Below are positions 1 through 7,990 of a DNA stretch of 64,000 nucleotides, in pieces. Every line of letters starts with the position of its first letter. Positions within the stretch are counted from its first letter, which is position 1. Location of the stretch: assembly GCF_025950085.1 (NCBI RefSeq), contig NZ_JAPDDS010000007.1, positions 124,001 through 188,000 on the forward strand. The letters run 5' to 3'. Origin of the DNA: Luteolibacter flavescens (lineage in GTDB: Bacteria; Verrucomicrobiota; Verrucomicrobiia; Verrucomicrobiales; Akkermansiaceae). Under the pieces are notes generated by a model, which saw only the letters and a list, made by a program, of their open reading frames with translations, had not been told where the DNA came from and did not search any database. The position numbers and the translations under genes were made by a program.

Positions 1-329
1 TAGCTCGCGAGTTCCAACGCGGTGGTGGAGGCATCGAGCAGGATGGTCTCGCCGGGGCCGATCAGGCGGACGGCCTCGCGGGCGATCTCCACCTTCTCCT
101 CCAGCTTCCGAGCCTCGCGTTCGCTTTGCGAAAGCTCGCCGAGCGGGGCGGAGGCATCCATCGCACCACCGTGGGTGCGGCGCACGTGACCGCGTCGGCC
201 GAGGTAGTCGAGATCGCGCCGGATCGTCTCCTCCGTCACGGCGAAGTCCTTTGCCAGCTCGGCGGTGCGTACGGTGCCCTCGCGGCGGACACGATCGAGA
301 ATCTGGCGTTGGCGTTCTGCGGCGAGCAT
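1..329 (-). CDS. DeoR-family transcriptional regulator, C-terminus cut by window edge
   Basis: Reading the minus strand from the ATG at 329 gives MLAAERQRQILDRVRREG, then a winged helix-turn-helix with the DeoR hallmarks VTEETIRRDL and RRTHGGAM (about residues 17-55). The start of the C-terminal sugar-phosphate sensor domain follows (IGPGETILLDASTTALELAS). The gene runs off the left edge, so only about 109 residues are visible. DeoR-family members usually sense phosphorylated sugars and repress catabolic genes. This one is divergent from the rhamnulose-1-phosphate aldolase fusion at 414, with 84 bases between the two starts, so it is probably that gene's regulator. The family call is firm; the target is inferred. 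Confidence 0.88.
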   Translation of the reverse strand, partial: MLAAERQRQILDRVRREGTVRTAELAKDFAVTEETIRRDLDYLGRRGHVRRTHGGAMDASAPLGELSQSEREARKLEEKVEIAREAVRLIGPGETILLDASTTALELAS

Positions 330-373
330 GTGGGTTTTTGTGGGAAATTGCTTGCTTTCGTGGGTTTTGTCCC
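330..373. promoter_or_regulatory. Direct-repeat candidate operator between DeoR regulator and rhamnose gene
   Basis: Two near-identical direct repeats, GTGGGTTTTTG at 330-340 and GTGGGTTTTG at 360-369, lie 30 bases apart (about three helical turns) in the 84-base divergent intergenic region. DeoR-family repressors often bind spaced direct repeats. The first copy abuts the regulator's start codon, which would suit autoregulation. Confidence 0.4.
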
Positions 374-413
374 GCACACCCCGCTCACGTCAATCGCGAA
401 CTTCGATCAACCC

Positions 414-2609
414 ATGTCAGCGGACTTTAAAAATGTGAACTTCTCCTGGGACGACGCTTATGCGGCAACCCTCGATCCCGTCGAGCGTCTCGTCTATCGT
501 TCCAATATCCTCGGCGCGGACCAGCGCATCACGAACACCGGCGGCGGCAACACGTCCTCGAAGATCGTGGAAAAGGACCCTCTCTCCGGAGCCGGTGCAG
601 AGGTGCTGTGGGTGAAGGGCTCGGGTGGCGACCTCCGCACGTCGAAGCGCGAGAACTTCTCATCGCTCTATCAGGACAAGCTCATCGCCCTGCAGGATGT
701 CTATGCGGCACGCGGCGAGAAGGGCCTCAAGTCGCAGGCCGAGGACGACATGGTGGCGATGTATTTCCACACCACCTTCAATCTCAACCCGCGTGCATCC
801 TCCATCGACACGCCGCTGCACAGCTTCCTGCCGGGCAAGCACGTCGATCACATGCACCCGAACGCGATCATCTCGATCGCCGCGTCGAAGAATTGTGAGA
901 AGCTCACGCAGGAGATCTTCGGCGGGGCCATGTCCTATGTGCCGTGGATGCGCCCGGGCTTCGAGCTCGGCCTCGCCATGCAGGAGATCTCGAAGAAGCA
1001 GCCCGACGTGAAGGCCATCATGATGGGCCAGCACGGCTTCATCTCGTGGGATGACGACGACAAGGCGTGCTACACGCTGACGCTGGAACTCATCGAGAAG
1101 GCGGCCAATTACATCGAGGAAAAGTATCAGGCCAAGGGCGGCGACGCCACGGCCTTCGGCGGCCAGAAATACACCACGCTGCCGGAAGCGGAGCGCCAGG
1201 CGACGCTCGCCGCGATCCTGCCATGGCTGCGCGGTCAGGTGTCCCAGCAGAAGCGCTTCATCGGCACGGTGCAGGACGACGAGAAGATCCTGCGCTTCGT
1301 GAACTCGGCGGATGCGCCGCGGCTCGCCGAGCTGGGCACCTCTTGCCCGGACCACTTCCTGCGCACGAAGATCAAGCCGCTCTACGTCGACTGGAATCCG
1401 CAGTCGGAAGACGTCGCGACTCTCAAGGCCAAGCTCGCCGCCGGTCTCGAGCAGTATCGCAAGGACTACGCCTCCTACTACGAGTCCTGCAAGCACGCCA
1501 ACAGCCCGGCGATGCGCGACCCGAATCCGACCGTGGTGCTCATCCCCGGCCTCGGCATGGTCGCCTGGGGCAAGGACAAGTCCGAGAGCCGCGTGACCGC
1601 GGAATTCTACAACTGCGCGGTGGAAGTGATGCGCGGTGCCGAGGCGATCGACGAGTACATCTCGCTGCCACAGCAGGAGGCATTCGACATCGAGTACTGG
1701 CTGCTCGAGGAAGCGAAGCTCCAGCGTATGCCCGCCGAGAAGGAACTGGCCCGCCAGATCGTCATCGTGATCGGCGCAGGCTCCGGCATTGGCAAGGAGA
1801 CCGCGCATCGCCTCGTGAAGGAAGGCGCGCACATCGTGTGCGTGGACCTGAACAAGGAAGCCGCGGAAGCGACCGCCAAGGAGATCACCGACAAGCACGG
1901 CCTCGGCATCGGCGTGGCAGGCACCGGCGTTTCCGGTTGCGGCCCGGCCATCGGCCTCGCGGCGAACATCACCGACCGCGCCAGCATCCGCGCGATGCTC
2001 GACCAGGTGGCGCTCGCCTACGGTGGCTTCGACCACATCTGCGTGACTGCCGGTATCTTCGTGCCGAGCGATACGTCCGGTCACATCCCGGATGACAAGT
2101 GGGCGCTCACCTTCGCCATCAATGTCAGCGGCTCCTACTACGTCGCCGACGAAGCGTCGAAGACGTGGAAGGAGCAGGGTCTGCGTGGCAACCTCGTCCT
2201 CACCACGAGCGCGAATGCCGCCGTGGCGAAGAAGGGTAGCCTCGCCTACGACACTTCGAAGGCCGCGGCGAATCACCTCGTCCGCGAACTCGCCATCGAG
2301 CTGAGCCCGCTGGTTCGCGTGAACGGTGTCGCTCCCGCGACCGTGGTGCAGGGATCGGCGATGTTCCCGCGCGACCGCGTCATCGGTTCGCTGGCGAAGT
2401 ACGACATCCCCTACACGGATGATGAGGCGACCGATTCCCTGGTGACGAAGCTCGCGCAATTCTACGCGGACCGCACGCTGACCAAGTCCCCGATCACCCC
2501 GGCGGACCAGGCTGAAGCCTACTTCCTCCTCGTGACGAACCGCCTCAGCAAGACGACCGGCCAGGTGATCACCGTGGACGGCGGCCTGCACGAGGCCTTC
2601 CTCCGCTGA
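414..2609 (+). CDS. Bifunctional rhamnulose-1-phosphate aldolase / short-chain alcohol dehydrogenase
   Basis: A 731-residue fusion for L-rhamnose breakdown. The N-terminal class II aldolase domain (about 1-430) cleaves rhamnulose-1-phosphate to DHAP and L-lactaldehyde; it carries TNTGGGNTSSK and the metal-site motif DHMHPNAI (about 140-150). The C-terminal short-chain dehydrogenase (about 440-731) would oxidise or reduce lactaldehyde; it has the NAD motif GAGSGIG near 453 and the YxxxK pair YDTSK near 612. The open frame extends upstream to 126, but that part is antisense to the DeoR gene and has no family resemblance. The ATG at 414, just before SADFKNVNFSWDDAY, is therefore the start. The fused architecture is known (RhaD/ADH type). 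Rhamnulokinase and isomerase are not in the window. Confidence 0.93.
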   Translation: MSADFKNVNFSWDDAYAATLDPVERLVYRSNILGADQRITNTGGGNTSSKIVEKDPLSGAGAEVLWVKGSGGDLRTSKRENFSSLYQDKLIALQDVYAARGEKGLKSQAEDDMVAMYFHTTFNLNPRASSIDTPLHSFLPGKHVDHMHPNAIISIAASKNCEKLTQEIFGGAMSYVPWMRPGFELGLAMQEISKKQPDVKAIMMGQHGFISWDDDDKACYTLTLELIEKAANYIEEKYQAKGGDATAFGGQKYTTLPEAERQATLAAILPWLRGQVSQQKRFIGTVQDDEKILRFVNSADAPRLAELGTSCPDHFLRTKIKPLYVDWNPQSEDVATLKAKLAAGLEQYRKDYASYYESCKHANSPAMRDPNPTVVLIPGLGMVAWGKDKSESRVTAEFYNCAVEVMRGAEAIDEYISLPQQEAFDIEYWLLEEAKLQRMPAEKELARQIVIVIGAGSGIGKETAHRLVKEGAHIVCVDLNKEAAEATAKEITDKHGLGIGVAGTGVSGCGPAIGLAANITDRASIRAMLDQVALAYGGFDHICVTAGIFVPSDTSGHIPDDKWALTFAINVSGSYYVADEASKTWKEQGLRGNLVLTTSANAAVAKKGSLAYDTSKAAANHLVRELAIELSPLVRVNGVAPATVVQGSAMFPRDRVIGSLAKYDIPYTDDEATDSLVTKLAQFYADRTLTKSPITPADQAEAYFLLVTNRLSKTTGQVITVDGGLHEAFLR

Positions 2610-2645
2610 TCGATCAAAAGCTACCGGGGGTGGTGTGGCTTCGCG

Positions 2646-3083
2646 TCACGCCACCCCTGTTTTTTTCTCCATGCGAGAGTGGGGGATGCCGACCTCGGTG
2701 AAGGGATCGCCAGTCACGTGGTATCCGCTGCTCTCGTAAAAGCCGGTCGCTTCCGCCCGCGCGTGGAGGACAAGGTGGGTCGTCCCGTCCGCAGCGAGCC
2801 TGCGCTCGACTTCATCTAACAGAAGTCGGCCGTGTCCCTGGCCGCGGAGTCCGGGGTCGATCCACATCTGCCGCAGCTTCGTGATGCCGCCGCCGGTGGG
2901 ATTGGCGACCAAGCCGCCGAGGATGACGCCATCTTCCACCAGCGCGAAGTGGCGCTGGCTTTCCTCGCCCACGAGATCGCTCTCGCTCATCTGCAGGCCG
3001 ATGGGTCGGCGCAGGTGCAGGTCGCGCAGGCGGACGAGTTCTTGGTAGCCGGAGCTTCCGTGGGGGTATTCAACGATGGTCAT
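2646..3083 (-). CDS. GNAT-family N-acetyltransferase
   Basis: A 145-residue single-domain GNAT protein. The acetyl-CoA binding motif A is clear near residues 70-85 (MWIDPGLRGQGHGRLLLDE), followed by FYESSGYHVTG, the usual C-terminal motif B. It would transfer an acetyl group from acetyl-CoA to an amine; the substrate cannot be told. It starts 15 bases after the stop of the LacI-type regulator on the same strand and is probably co-transcribed with it. No signal peptide is seen, so it is likely cytoplasmic. The family is certain, the substrate unknown. Confidence 0.85.
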   Translation of the reverse strand: MTIVEYPHGSSGYQELVRLRDLHLRRPIGLQMSESDLVGEESQRHFALVEDGVILGGLVANPTGGGITKLRQMWIDPGLRGQGHGRLLLDEVERRLAADGTTHLVLHARAEATGFYESSGYHVTGDPFTEVGIPHSRMEKKTGVA

Positions 3084-3098
3084 CGGGTGATGCTCCAG

Positions 3099-4145
3099 TC
3101 ACGGCTTTGCCGGGCTGACGCTTTCACGCGGGGTGTAGATCGTCGGGAAAACTTCCTGCCGTGGTGGCAGCGGCTCCTCCTCCGCGGCCTCGATCCGAGA
3201 GATCAGCAGGTCCGCCGCCGTGCGAGTGATCATCCGGTAGCGCTGGCGGATGGAGGTGAGGCTGATGGGCAGGTAGGAGCAGAGGGGCACATCATCAACG
3301 CCGACGACCGAAAGATCCGCCGGGATTTTCAGTCCCGCCTCGATGGCGGCCCGCATTGCGCCGATGGCGGCGAGGTCGTTCATTGCGAGAAGTGCGGTGG
3401 GACGCTTGTCGGGCCGCGTCTTCAGAAAACCGGCGAAGGTCTCGCAGGCGCTCTCGACCGTGTGGCCGGTGCGGAGGATGTCGATATTGCCCGCAGGGAT
3501 GCCACGCGCGGCGAGCAATTCCTGGAAGAGCTGCGGGCGCTGTCCATCGGCCTGTCCCTCCGCGAGCGCGCTGACGAAGGCGAAGCGCTTGTGGCCGAGC
3601 TGGCACAGCGCATCCACCGCATCGGCGAGGCCTTGGGAAAAGTCGGACAGCACGGCATCAACCGGGATGGGCGTCTCAGGAATGCCATTGCCCAGCACCA
3701 CCACCGGACGCTTGGCATGTGCCATCTCGGTGAGTTCGGGGCGGAAGACTTCATTGTCCGAGAGCCACAGGACACTGCCATCCACCTCGAGGTCCTCCAG
3801 ATCCGCGAGCAGATGCTTTTCCCGGGTGAGGGACGAGCGGCAATTCTCCACGAGCAAGTCGTAGCCGCGTTCCTCGGCCGCGGCCTCCAACTCGTCGGCG
3901 AGGGTGGAGAAGAAGGGATTCGTCAGGTCCTGGATAAGCAGGCCGATGGTGTGGTAGCGGCCGGAGCGCAGGGCGCGGGCGGTCTTCGAGGGGCGATAGC
4001 CCAGCTCGCGTGCCGCCTGGAAGACGCGCTCCTCGGTCTCCTTCGATGCCCAGGAGTTCGGCCGTCGATTGAGGATCGTGGAGGCCGTATTGACCGCCAC
4101 CCCCGCGCGCTCGGCGACGTCTTTGAGTCGGATCCGCTTGCTCAT
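3099..4145 (-). CDS. LacI-family transcriptional regulator
   Basis: A 348-residue regulator. Residues 6-27 form the LacI helix-turn-helix (LKDVAERAGVAVNTASTIL), followed by the hinge region (ELGYRPSKTARALRSG) and a periplasmic-binding-protein-like effector domain from about residue 65 (IGLLIQDLTNPFF). The VSxxTVS segment usual for the family reads AVNTASTILN. It probably responds to a sugar, but no transporter or sugar enzyme adjoins it; the nearest co-directional gene is a GNAT acetyltransferase. Two short palindromes lie directly before its start, suggesting autoregulation. The family is certain, the regulon unknown. Confidence 0.9.
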   Translation of the reverse strand: MSKRIRLKDVAERAGVAVNTASTILNRRPNSWASKETEERVFQAARELGYRPSKTARALRSGRYHTIGLLIQDLTNPFFSTLADELEAAAEERGYDLLVENCRSSLTREKHLLADLEDLEVDGSVLWLSDNEVFRPELTEMAHAKRPVVVLGNGIPETPIPVDAVLSDFSQGLADAVDALCQLGHKRFAFVSALAEGQADGQRPQLFQELLAARGIPAGNIDILRTGHTVESACETFAGFLKTRPDKRPTALLAMNDLAAIGAMRAAIEAGLKIPADLSVVGVDDVPLCSYLPISLTSIRQRYRMITRTAADLLISRIEAAEEEPLPPRQEVFPTIYTPRESVSPAKP

Positions 4146-4168
4146 TAGGAAGTGTTCCTATTCGCGAA
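4146..4168. promoter_or_regulatory. Twin palindromes abutting the LacI-type regulator start
   Basis: TAGGAA-GTG-TTCCTA (4146-4160) has perfect six-base arms and touches the start codon. It is followed at once by the perfect palindrome TTCGCGAA (4161-4168), whose central CG is typical of LacI-family operators. Either could be an autoregulatory operator. This is inferred from position and symmetry only. Confidence 0.4.
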
Positions 4169-4227
4169 ACGAAGCGGTTCTTGGCAAGACGATTCCCGGA
4201 CGGTGACACAGCGGGCACCCTGGGAAC

Positions 4228-4353
4228 GCGAGCCACTGGCTCGCTTGGACGGGCGGGCGAAGCGACCGGTAGAGCATGATGCCCAAGGGGGCTCCGCATT
4301 AGTGCAGCTCCTTCCAAAGGTTCGCCTTCCATCCAAGCGAGCCAGTGGCTCGC
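4228..4353. repeat. REP/BIME-like inverted repeat of nested palindromes
   Basis: Two 25-base arms, 4228-4252 and 4329-4353, are reverse complements at 24 of 25 positions. Each arm contains its own 17-base palindrome, GCGAGCCACTGGCTCGC. This nested symmetry resembles extragenic palindromic (REP/BIME) elements. About 76 bases lie between the arms. No transposase is near and no second copy was noticed in the window. Confidence 0.6.
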
Positions 4354-4462
4354 GCTCCTAGGGGGGCGCTAGGATCGGCGGAGCCGGGAGCGCTGGCTTT
4401 AGCCGGCTTAGCCTGGCCGGTGAGGCCGTCCGCCAAGCGGCACTGTAGGTGATCCCGCTTCT

Positions 4463-4486
4463 CCCGGGGGATGTGAGCGAACGGAG
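4463..4486. repeat. 24-base intergenic motif, copy 1
   Basis: This 24-base stretch with the core GGATGTGAGCG matches 11836-11859 at 21 of 24 positions on the same strand. Both copies are intergenic. The function is unknown; it may belong to a dispersed repeat family. Confidence 0.5.
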
Positions 4487-4512
4487 CCTCCTGGTGGCTT
4501 CATGACGGCACG

Positions 4513-4545
4513 AAAAAGGACCGGGGCGAGTGCCGCGGTCTTTTT
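4513..4545 (-). terminator. Terminator of tRNA-Phe, possibly bidirectional
   Basis: The stem AAAAAGGACCG / CGGTCTTTTT (one bulged base) begins 24 bases beyond the tRNA 3' end on the minus strand and ends in a T-run. It is symmetrical enough to act in both directions. Confidence 0.6.
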
Positions 4546-4568
4546 CATTCTACCTGCTTTTTCAGGGG

Positions 4569-4644
4569 TGGTGGCTCAGGACGGAATCGAACCGCCGACA
4601 CGCGGATTTTCAATCCGCTGCTCTACCGACTGAGCTACTGAGCC
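4569..4644 (-). tRNA. tRNA-Phe (GAA)
   Basis: The minus strand folds as a standard cloverleaf of 76 nt. The acceptor pairs GGCTCAG with CTGAGCC, the D-arm contains AGCTCAGTCGGTAGAGC, the anticodon loop is TTGAAAA with anticodon GAA, and the T-arm has GGTTCGATTCC. The 3' ACCA is encoded. A promoter-like sequence lies just upstream and a hairpin terminator downstream, so it appears to be a single transcription unit. Confidence 0.96.
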
Positions 4645-4670
4645 TTGGTTACCCCTGCGAGGTGGGGCGG

Positions 4671-4700
4671 GATTAAGGGTGGCCGACCGGGTTTTGACAA
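4671..4700 (-). promoter_or_regulatory. Candidate promoter of tRNA-Phe
   Basis: On the minus strand TTGTCA (4700-4695) is followed after 18 bases by TTAATC (4676-4671), placing transcription start roughly 20 bases before the tRNA 5' end. The -10 element is weak. Confidence 0.35.
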
Positions 4701-4735
4701 TAGGAAAATTGAAAGAAAATCACGGTTTTCGACCA

Positions 4736-6298
4736 TCAGTCCTCGGCTCGCGAAAGGCGGGGCAATCCACGCTGGAGAAGTTGCTGATCCACAGCGTCCG
4801 AGGCCGACTCGTCGAGGTAGACGCGGATCTTCTCCTCGTCGAATTCGATGGCATGGAGGCCATCGGCGGCCGGGGCCTTGAAGGCTTCGATGAGGGTTTT
4901 CATGTCCTTGATGTCCTGCCCGTTCACCTTGGTGACGATCATGCTTTGCAGCGGCTCGTAGCCGACGGTGGCAGGGGTGGGGATGACATTGGAGAGGAAG
5001 ACGATGCGGCGGCCGCGGGATTCGTATTTCTCGGGGTTTTCCACCACGTCCAGCAGGTTGAGCGGGGCGCGGGTCTGCCACTCGCTGCCGAAGGACTCGA
5101 GCAGCGGACGGGTAAGCTCTTGGAAGACGAGGCCGCCCTTCACGAGGAAGGAAGGCGCGGTGCCAAAGGCATAGGCGGGCACGAGCTGGCTGACCTCGTC
5201 GCGGCGGTCCAGCACGGCACTGAGTTGCATGGGCTGGCCATCGCGGATGATGGAGAGGTCCACCTTGTCACCACTGGCCTTTGCGCCGCGGACGAGATGG
5301 CTCCAGTAGAGGCGGCCGTAGTGGGCGTCGTCGAAATAGCCGAGGCGGTCGATCTCGTTGCCGTCGATGCTGAGGATCACGTCGCCTTTCTTCAGGCCCG
5401 CCTTGTCGGCGGCACCGCCGGGGCGAACGGTGGAGACGTAGAGTCCGCCGCCGTCCTCGGCGAGCTTCAGATAGAGGCGGAAGTTCGGGTCCTCGGTGCG
5501 GCTGATGGAAATGCCGAGCGAGGGGAAGCCGGCGTAATCGCCATCGGCCCCTTCCTTCACGAAGCGGGCGACGATGTCCGTGGCGGTGACGTCGCTGAGC
5601 TGGTCCTTCGAGTCGTAGCTGGTGAGGATGCCCGCGAGCTTGCCCTCGCGGAGCACCGGCAGGGAGAAGCTGCTGGCGGCGCTCTGCATGGAGGCCTTCA
5701 CCTCGTAGGTGAGGAAGAATTGGCCGGGCAGGAAATTCGACACCACGTCGATGCTCTGGATGCCGCCGCTGGTGATGAGCGGGGTGCCGTTCTCCTCGAC
5801 CTGGAGGATGTCCAGTGTGTCGCCGGGCTTCGGCGTGGCGGCGATCTCTAGGGCCTTCGTGCCGTTGAAGAACTTGGCGTCGTCCTGAGATGCCAGGCCG
5901 AGGAGCGCGAGGTTTGCCTCATAGTCCACGGCGACGACCTTGGCGGTGGCGATACGCTTGCCGTCCGGCGACTCAAATTCGATGAGGGTGGCATCCGCGG
6001 CCATCTCGGCGGTGGTCAGCACGAGGCCTTCACCGACGAGGGCACCGAGCGAGCGGCGCTTGCCGGGGGAGTTCTTTTGCCATGGCTCGGCCTGACTCCA
6101 GGATTGCTGGGTCGTATTGATGCGGACGACGGAGGGCAGGATAGACTCGGGATTCACCACGGGCACCGGGCCCGGCGTAGGGGCGGGCGGTGTTGCGGTG
6201 GCTGGCACTTCCGGTGCGGCGGATGCAGTGCCGATGGCTGTGCCGGAGCGATCACACGCGGCGAGCAGCAGGAGCGGGAGCAGGAGGTGAGGGCGCAT
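4736..6298 (-). CDS. Trypsin-like pseudoprotease lipoprotein with PDZ domain
   Basis: A 520-residue protein. An N-terminal lipobox (LLLLAAC, Cys15) is followed by a Pro/Ala-rich linker, a degenerate S1C protease fold (about 55-235) and a PDZ domain (about 245-340: GGLYVSTVRPGGAADKAGL, GDVILSIDG). Compared with the intact protease encoded just upstream, all three catalytic positions are replaced: TNAHVV reads TTAEMA (His to Glu), CDLALL reads ANLALL (Asp to Asn), and the GNSGGP serine aligns with Phe in SSFSLP. It is therefore probably a scaffold, chaperone or regulator of its partner. A GTG at 6310 overlaps the upstream stop, but the ATG at 6298 gives a cleaner lipoprotein signal. The coupling suggests co-expression. 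Confidence 0.8.
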   Translation of the reverse strand: MRPHLLLPLLLLAACDRSGTAIGTASAAPEVPATATPPAPTPGPVPVVNPESILPSVVRINTTQQSWSQAEPWQKNSPGKRRSLGALVGEGLVLTTAEMAADATLIEFESPDGKRIATAKVVAVDYEANLALLGLASQDDAKFFNGTKALEIAATPKPGDTLDILQVEENGTPLITSGGIQSIDVVSNFLPGQFFLTYEVKASMQSAASSFSLPVLREGKLAGILTSYDSKDQLSDVTATDIVARFVKEGADGDYAGFPSLGISISRTEDPNFRLYLKLAEDGGGLYVSTVRPGGAADKAGLKKGDVILSIDGNEIDRLGYFDDAHYGRLYWSHLVRGAKASGDKVDLSIIRDGQPMQLSAVLDRRDEVSQLVPAYAFGTAPSFLVKGGLVFQELTRPLLESFGSEWQTRAPLNLLDVVENPEKYESRGRRIVFLSNVIPTPATVGYEPLQSMIVTKVNGQDIKDMKTLIEAFKAPAADGLHAIEFDEEKIRVYLDESASDAVDQQLLQRGLPRLSRAED

Positions 6299-6306
6299 GG
6301 CGGGAT

Positions 6307-7794
6307 TCACTCTTCGAGATTGGAAAGATGTTCGATGGCGTAGGTCTTGCTCACGCGCTCGTTGGCGGCGGCGATGGCGGCTCCGGGGAGCACGACGGGA
6401 CGAGGCGAGCCGAAGAGCTCGATGACGAAGAACTCGGGCGGGGTGGCGGGATTGAGCAACTCGTGGGCGTGCTTCAGGCTTTTCACGACGGTGCCGTTGA
6501 TCTTGTCCACGGCCTTGCCGGTGAAGCCGCCGAGCTGGCTATTCACCGGATCGCTCTCGACGCGGGTGAGAATGACGATGTCCTCGCGCTCAGTGAAGAT
6601 GCCCTTCGGCACGTAGTCGCTGTAGAGGCGGCGGACATTGACGTCATCGAGCTTCGTGGTGGCGAGGAGATTGGTGTCCAACGGCTGGAAGACGAGGCCG
6701 GCGAAGACGGTGTAGCGCGGCTTCTTCTCATACTGGATGGCATACATGCGGGCAGGCGGCAGGGCCTTCAACTCCACGTCCTTGTCATTCCAGGTGCCGT
6801 TGCTGAGCCAGCGTAGCGCGACCTTGTCCCCGGCGAACTTCCGCTCGACGACTTCATTGAGGTCCACCTTTTCCCCGTCGAGGAGGATCTGGCCGGCGCT
6901 GTCGATGATGTGGCCGTCGATGGAGACGAGCACATCGCCGGACTTCAGGACGCCCTCGCAGGAGCCGGTGGGGGTGACGTCGGTGACGAGCACGCCATTG
7001 CCATCGTCCTGCAGCTTCAGGGCCTGCCGCATGGCGGGATTGTAGAGCGGGAAGGTGGAGGCCCCGAGATCCACATAGTGATCGTAGTGGCCGTCCTCGA
7101 TGTCCTTCAGGAAACGGCGGATGACGGGCGGGGGAATGATGTAGCCGGTATTGTCAGCCTGACGCAGGCCTTGGAAGGCGACGCCGACGACCTTGCCATC
7201 CTGCACGACGGGGCCACCGGAGTTGCCCGGGTTGATCGCGGCATCGATCTGCACGATGAGGTGCTGGTCGGCGCGCGAGTGGGAGTAGGACGAGAAGTCG
7301 ATGCGGGAGACGACGCCGCGCGTGACGGACAGGCGCTCGCCGCCGATGGGGTAGCCGATGACGCGGACCTGGCTCTCAAGCTGGGGCACATCGCCGACGG
7401 AGAAGACCGGGAACTTCTCGAAGTCGGTGAAATCCTCGACCTCGAGCAGCGCCAGATCGCAATCATGGGCGATGTGCTTCACGCGTGCGGGATACTTCCG
7501 CGGGCTGCCGTGAATGGTGATGAGAAGGCGGCGGGCGTTTGATACGACGTGCGCATTCGTGAGGAACTGGTTTTTCCCGATGACGAAGCCGGTGCCGATG
7601 CCGCCGCCGAAGCGACCGCTATTCCACGGCGTGCGGTAGTCCGGGACCTGGGCGGCATTCTCGATGCGGACGACCGAGCGATAGATGTCCGATGGAGCGC
7701 CTGCGGGCGTTCTCGGGATGGGGGTGGCGGTCGTTTGGGCAAGGGCTGGACCTGCCACAAGCAAGGCGAGCGGAACTACGAAACGCGCTAGCAT
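6307..7794 (-). CDS. Secreted trypsin-like serine protease with PDZ domain (Deg/HtrA type)
   Basis: A 495-residue exported protein. The signal peptide spans residues 1-20 (LLVAGPALAQ). The S1C protease domain has an intact triad: His82 in LTNAHVV, Asp113 in CDLALLEV and Ser192 in NPGNSGGPV. A PDZ domain follows (about 245-325: GSCEGVLKSGDVLVSIDG), then a long C-terminal region that also resembles a PDZ-like fold. HtrA/Deg proteases degrade or refold damaged envelope proteins. It is the first gene of a two-gene unit with the pseudoprotease: its stop overlaps a GTG and lies 8 bases before that gene's ATG. A terminator lies upstream at 7862-7895, so transcription likely starts between that hairpin and 7794. 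Confidence 0.9.
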   Translation of the reverse strand: MLARFVVPLALLVAGPALAQTTATPIPRTPAGAPSDIYRSVVRIENAAQVPDYRTPWNSGRFGGGIGTGFVIGKNQFLTNAHVVSNARRLLITIHGSPRKYPARVKHIAHDCDLALLEVEDFTDFEKFPVFSVGDVPQLESQVRVIGYPIGGERLSVTRGVVSRIDFSSYSHSRADQHLIVQIDAAINPGNSGGPVVQDGKVVGVAFQGLRQADNTGYIIPPPVIRRFLKDIEDGHYDHYVDLGASTFPLYNPAMRQALKLQDDGNGVLVTDVTPTGSCEGVLKSGDVLVSIDGHIIDSAGQILLDGEKVDLNEVVERKFAGDKVALRWLSNGTWNDKDVELKALPPARMYAIQYEKKPRYTVFAGLVFQPLDTNLLATTKLDDVNVRRLYSDYVPKGIFTEREDIVILTRVESDPVNSQLGGFTGKAVDKINGTVVKSLKHAHELLNPATPPEFFVIELFGSPRPVVLPGAAIAAANERVSKTYAIEHLSNLEE

Positions 7795-7861
7795 GATCCC
7801 GCGAGGCTACGGGGCGCGCGCCGCGGCGCAAGGGGAATGGAGGCAAGACAACAGGAAGATG

Positions 7862-7895
7862 AAAAAACCCCGCCGGTGGCATGGCACGGCGGGGT
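7862..7895 (-). terminator. Rho-independent terminator
   Basis: Stem CCCCGCC / GGCGGGG (7868-7874 with 7888-7894) with a 13-base loop, followed on the minus strand by TTTTTT. It lies about 95 bases beyond the stop of the secreted protein gene 7991-8785 and separates it from the protease pair. Confidence 0.8.
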
Positions 7896-7990
7896 GGGAT
7901 GACCGGAGCATGGACCGCCTGGGCGGACGCGCCGCTGGCGGGGACATATCTCAAGATTGACCGATCAGGCGGCTACGGGTGTTTCAATCG

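Larger units (their letters stand above)
4146..4568. other. Gene-free stretch rich in palindromes
   Basis: The only gap above 300 bases in the window. On the minus strand it separates tRNA-Phe from the LacI regulator. It holds the operator-like palindromes at 4146-4168, a REP-like inverted repeat (4228-4353), further short stems such as GGCTTTAGCC near 4390-4410, a 24-base motif also found at 11836 (here 4463-4486), and the tRNA terminator (4513-4545). No convincing coding frame or known structured RNA was recognised. A small RNA is possible but unsupported. Confidence 0.6.

Noticed and set aside
126..413. N-terminal extension of the rhamnulose aldolase frame by 96 codons
   Set aside because: It is antisense to the DeoR regulator, has no family resemblance, and the ATG at 414 matches the domain start.
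660..2591. 643-codon open frame on the minus strand across the rhamnose gene
   Set aside because: It is a shadow of a high-GC gene; the product is Arg/His-rich and matches nothing.
4361..4512. Possible 4.5S RNA or riboswitch in the gap
   Set aside because: The conserved SRP RNA tetraloop region and known riboswitch motifs were not found on either strand.
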